Of a DNA stretch of 6,870 bases, positions 5,464-6,870 are shown in pieces. Position 1 is the stretch's first letter. Each line of letters starts with the position of its first letter. Origin of the DNA: Chloroflexota bacterium (lineage in GTDB: Bacteria > Chloroflexota > Anaerolineae > UBA7937 > JACPPX01); the NCBI GenBank assembly GCA_016190785.1, contig JACPPX010000029.1:1-6870 (forward strand). The letters run 5' to 3'. Both the position numbers and the translations under genes were made by a program. Under the pieces are notes generated by a model. The model ran no database searches. It worked only from the letters and a program-made list of their open reading frames with translations, and was not told the origin of the DNA.

Positions 5464-6210
5464 ATGGAATTTACGATTTTATATGGGATCTTGGGTCTCC
5501 TGGTGGGGTCTTTCTCCAATCTCCTTGCCGATCTTCTGCCCCAGCACCGCTATCGGCTTGAGCCTCCCCGCTGTCCGGTTTGCCAGAATCCCTATCCCAA
5601 AGCGGATTGGGTTACTTCCATAAGTTTTCTTCTGGGGCGGGGACACTGCCCAAATTGTGGGACGGGCATCCCATTCCGCCGGCCTCTTCTGGAAATCTCC
5701 ACCGGCTTGGGCTTTGCCCTTTTGTGGGCTAACTACTCCAACCTGGAGCAGAGGCTGATACTCTCCGTCTACCTAGCCCTCCTTCTGCTTTTTTTGGTGA
5801 TTGATCTCGAGCGATGGATGGTGCCCAACATGCTTGTCCTCCCAGCCATGGTCTTCGCCGCCACGGCCAGCCTTTTTTATCCGGGGATGGGACTGGGCAG
5901 GTCGCTCTTAGGAGGGATAATTGGCTTCGGATTTTTCTATCTGGCAGCGGTGATCGGGCGGGGCGGGATGGGGGCCGGGGATGTGAAACTGGCCGGCTTC
6001 ATCGGTCTGGCCACCGGCTTCCCAGAAGTGATCGTCGCCCTTCTCTTCTCCACGCTACTAGGAGGGTTGACCGCTTTGGCACTTCTGGTAACCAAGAAAA
6101 AAGGACTCGAGAGCCAATTTCCCTACGCTCCCTTTCTAGTCTTGGGGGGCTTGACCGCCCTTTTTTATGGCTCGCAAGTGGTGGAGTGGTACCTGGGCCG
6201 CTACACCTAG
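5464..6210 (+). CDS. pilD: Type IV prepilin peptidase (A24 family, PilD-like)
   Basis: This 248-residue integral membrane aspartic protease would cleave the leader peptide of type IV prepilins or pseudopilins, and may N-methylate them. The two catalytic aspartates are present: D114 in IDLERWMVPN and D173 in GMGAGDVKL. The cytosolic loop with two zinc-binding cysteine pairs is also there (C37/C40 and C62/C65), as in full-length bifunctional PilD proteins. About seven to eight hydrophobic segments follow the family topology. The N-terminal GSFSNLLADLLP departs from the common GSFLNVVIYRLP, losing its Arg. The ATG has GGAG six bases upstream. No pilin or other pilus gene is in the window, so it is either a stand-alone processing enzyme or distant from its substrates. 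It is divergent from the membrane protein gene, and DUF72 follows 12 bases downstream. Confidence 0.93.
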   Translation: MEFTILYGILGLLVGSFSNLLADLLPQHRYRLEPPRCPVCQNPYPKADWVTSISFLLGRGHCPNCGTGIPFRRPLLEISTGLGFALLWANYSNLEQRLILSVYLALLLLFLVIDLERWMVPNMLVLPAMVFAATASLFYPGMGLGRSLLGGIIGFGFFYLAAVIGRGGMGAGDVKLAGFIGLATGFPEVIVALLFSTLLGGLTALALLVTKKKGLESQFPYAPFLVLGGLTALFYGSQVVEWYLGRYT

Positions 6211-6222
6211 TCCGGGGAAGCG

Positions 6223-6870
6223 ATGGTCAAGGTGGGGTGTTGTGGATTCCAAAAAGCAAAAAGAGAATATTATCGCCACTTCTCCCTGGTGGAGATTCAG
6301 CAAACTTTTTACCAGCCCCCGCAGCTGAAAACCGCCGAGAGGTGGCGGAGAGAGGCACCGCATAATTTCGAGTTTACCATCAAAGCCTGGCAACTCATCA
6401 CCCATCCTCCCTCCTCCCCCACCTACCGTCGGCTCACCACTAAGATAAAGAATCTAGGCAAGTATGGCTTCTGCCAGAGTACCATGGAAGTGCACGAAGC
6501 TTGGCAGGTAACCAAGGAGACGGCCCGAGCCCTGGGAGTAAGATGGATTGTCTTCCAATGCCCGGCCAGTTTCACTCCAACTCGAGAGCACATCAAGAAT
6601 TTGCAGAAATTCTTTGCAAAGATTGACCGTGACCGGTTTCTTTTCGCCTGGGAGCCGCGAGGGAAATGGGATAAGGAAGTGGTGACCAGGCTCTGCCAAG
6701 AATTAGGGCTGGTGCACTGTGTCGACCCCTTCCAAAGTCTTCCCATCACCGCCGGAAAGGCCTATTTCCGCTTGCATGGCCGGGGAGGATACCGGTACCG
6801 CTACCCGGCGGACGATTTGCAAAAGTTACAGGATTGGTGCCAAGAGTATTCTGAGGTATACTGTTTATTC
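6223..6870 (+). CDS. DUF72 (YecE-like) protein, 3' end beyond the window
   Basis: The frame is open from ATG 6223 to the last base (216 residues visible, no stop), so the gene is truncated by the window edge. Family features are the N-terminal KVGCCGF (3-9) and VEIQQTFYQPP (23-33) followed by a TxERW segment (37-41). FTIKAWQLITH (51-61), WEPRGKW (143-149) and AYFRLHGRGGYRY (180-192) are also present. DUF72 proteins adopt a TIM-barrel fold of unknown biochemical role, and the conserved His/Arg/Tyr cluster near residue 185 lies where an active site is expected. Family members are usually about 240-300 residues, so some 30 to 80 may be missing. GGGG at 6214-6217 is a short-spaced ribosome site. 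Close linkage to the prepilin peptidase (12 bases) suggests co-transcription, though the two functions have no obvious link. Confidence 0.9.
   Translation, partial: MVKVGCCGFQKAKREYYRHFSLVEIQQTFYQPPQLKTAERWRREAPHNFEFTIKAWQLITHPPSSPTYRRLTTKIKNLGKYGFCQSTMEVHEAWQVTKETARALGVRWIVFQCPASFTPTREHIKNLQKFFAKIDRDRFLFAWEPRGKWDKEVVTRLCQELGLVHCVDPFQSLPITAGKAYFRLHGRGGYRYRYPADDLQKLQDWCQEYSEVYCLF

Noticed and set aside
5814..6365. Plus-strand frame overlapping prepilin peptidase and DUF72
   Set aside because: It is an out-of-frame shadow of two confidently identified genes, with an Arg/Gly-rich translation and no ribosome site.

Overview
The window reads as chromosomal DNA of a bacterium. Shine-Dalgarno sites and sigma70-like -35/-10 boxes are visible, the genes are tightly packed with mixed ATG/GTG/TTG starts, and there is a bacterial prepilin peptidase with a zinc-ribbon-like four-cysteine segment. 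Base composition looks moderately GC-rich by eye. The UspA and DUF72 sequence styles resemble proteins I associate with Chloroflexota and similar deep-branching, often uncultivated bacteria, but that placement is inference. I see no mobile element, CRISPR array, rRNA or tRNA.

Layout. (1) 1-2043, plus strand: a compact four-gene operon whose promoter lies outside the window. It holds an unrecognised soluble protein, a two-helix membrane protein joined by an ATGA overlap, a nucleotidyltransferase-fold protein that starts right after the previous stop, and a small glyoxalase/VOC protein with a TTG start. It ends at a strong intrinsic terminator (2076-2116). (2) 2136-3095, minus strand: a calcineurin-like metallophosphoesterase with a full metal-binding motif set, transcribed divergently from (3) a single-domain universal stress protein (3174-3602, plus). 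Their promoters overlap at the -10 boxes in a 78-bp gap. (4) 5375 down to 3613, minus strand: a polytopic membrane protein followed by a second, larger paralog of the nucleotidyltransferase-fold protein. (5) From 5464, plus strand: a type IV prepilin peptidase followed after 12 bp by a DUF72 (YecE-like) protein that runs off the end. Units 4 and 5 diverge from an 88-bp gap carrying a perfect 15-bp palindrome that overlaps promoter elements for both.

The most notable point is the pair of divergent paralogs at 895-1671 and 3613-4527. They share nucleotidyltransferase-type Gly-Gly/DxD/Asp motifs and a C-terminal module with a conserved LRWK...RWYE signature. Each is encoded directly downstream of a membrane-protein gene. 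I know of no described system with this composition. A membrane-associated nucleotidyl-transfer or nucleotide-sensing function is a hypothesis only.

The window has no gene-free stretch over 100 bp. The longest gaps are 2044-2135 (terminator), 5376-5463 and 3096-3173 (divergent promoters).
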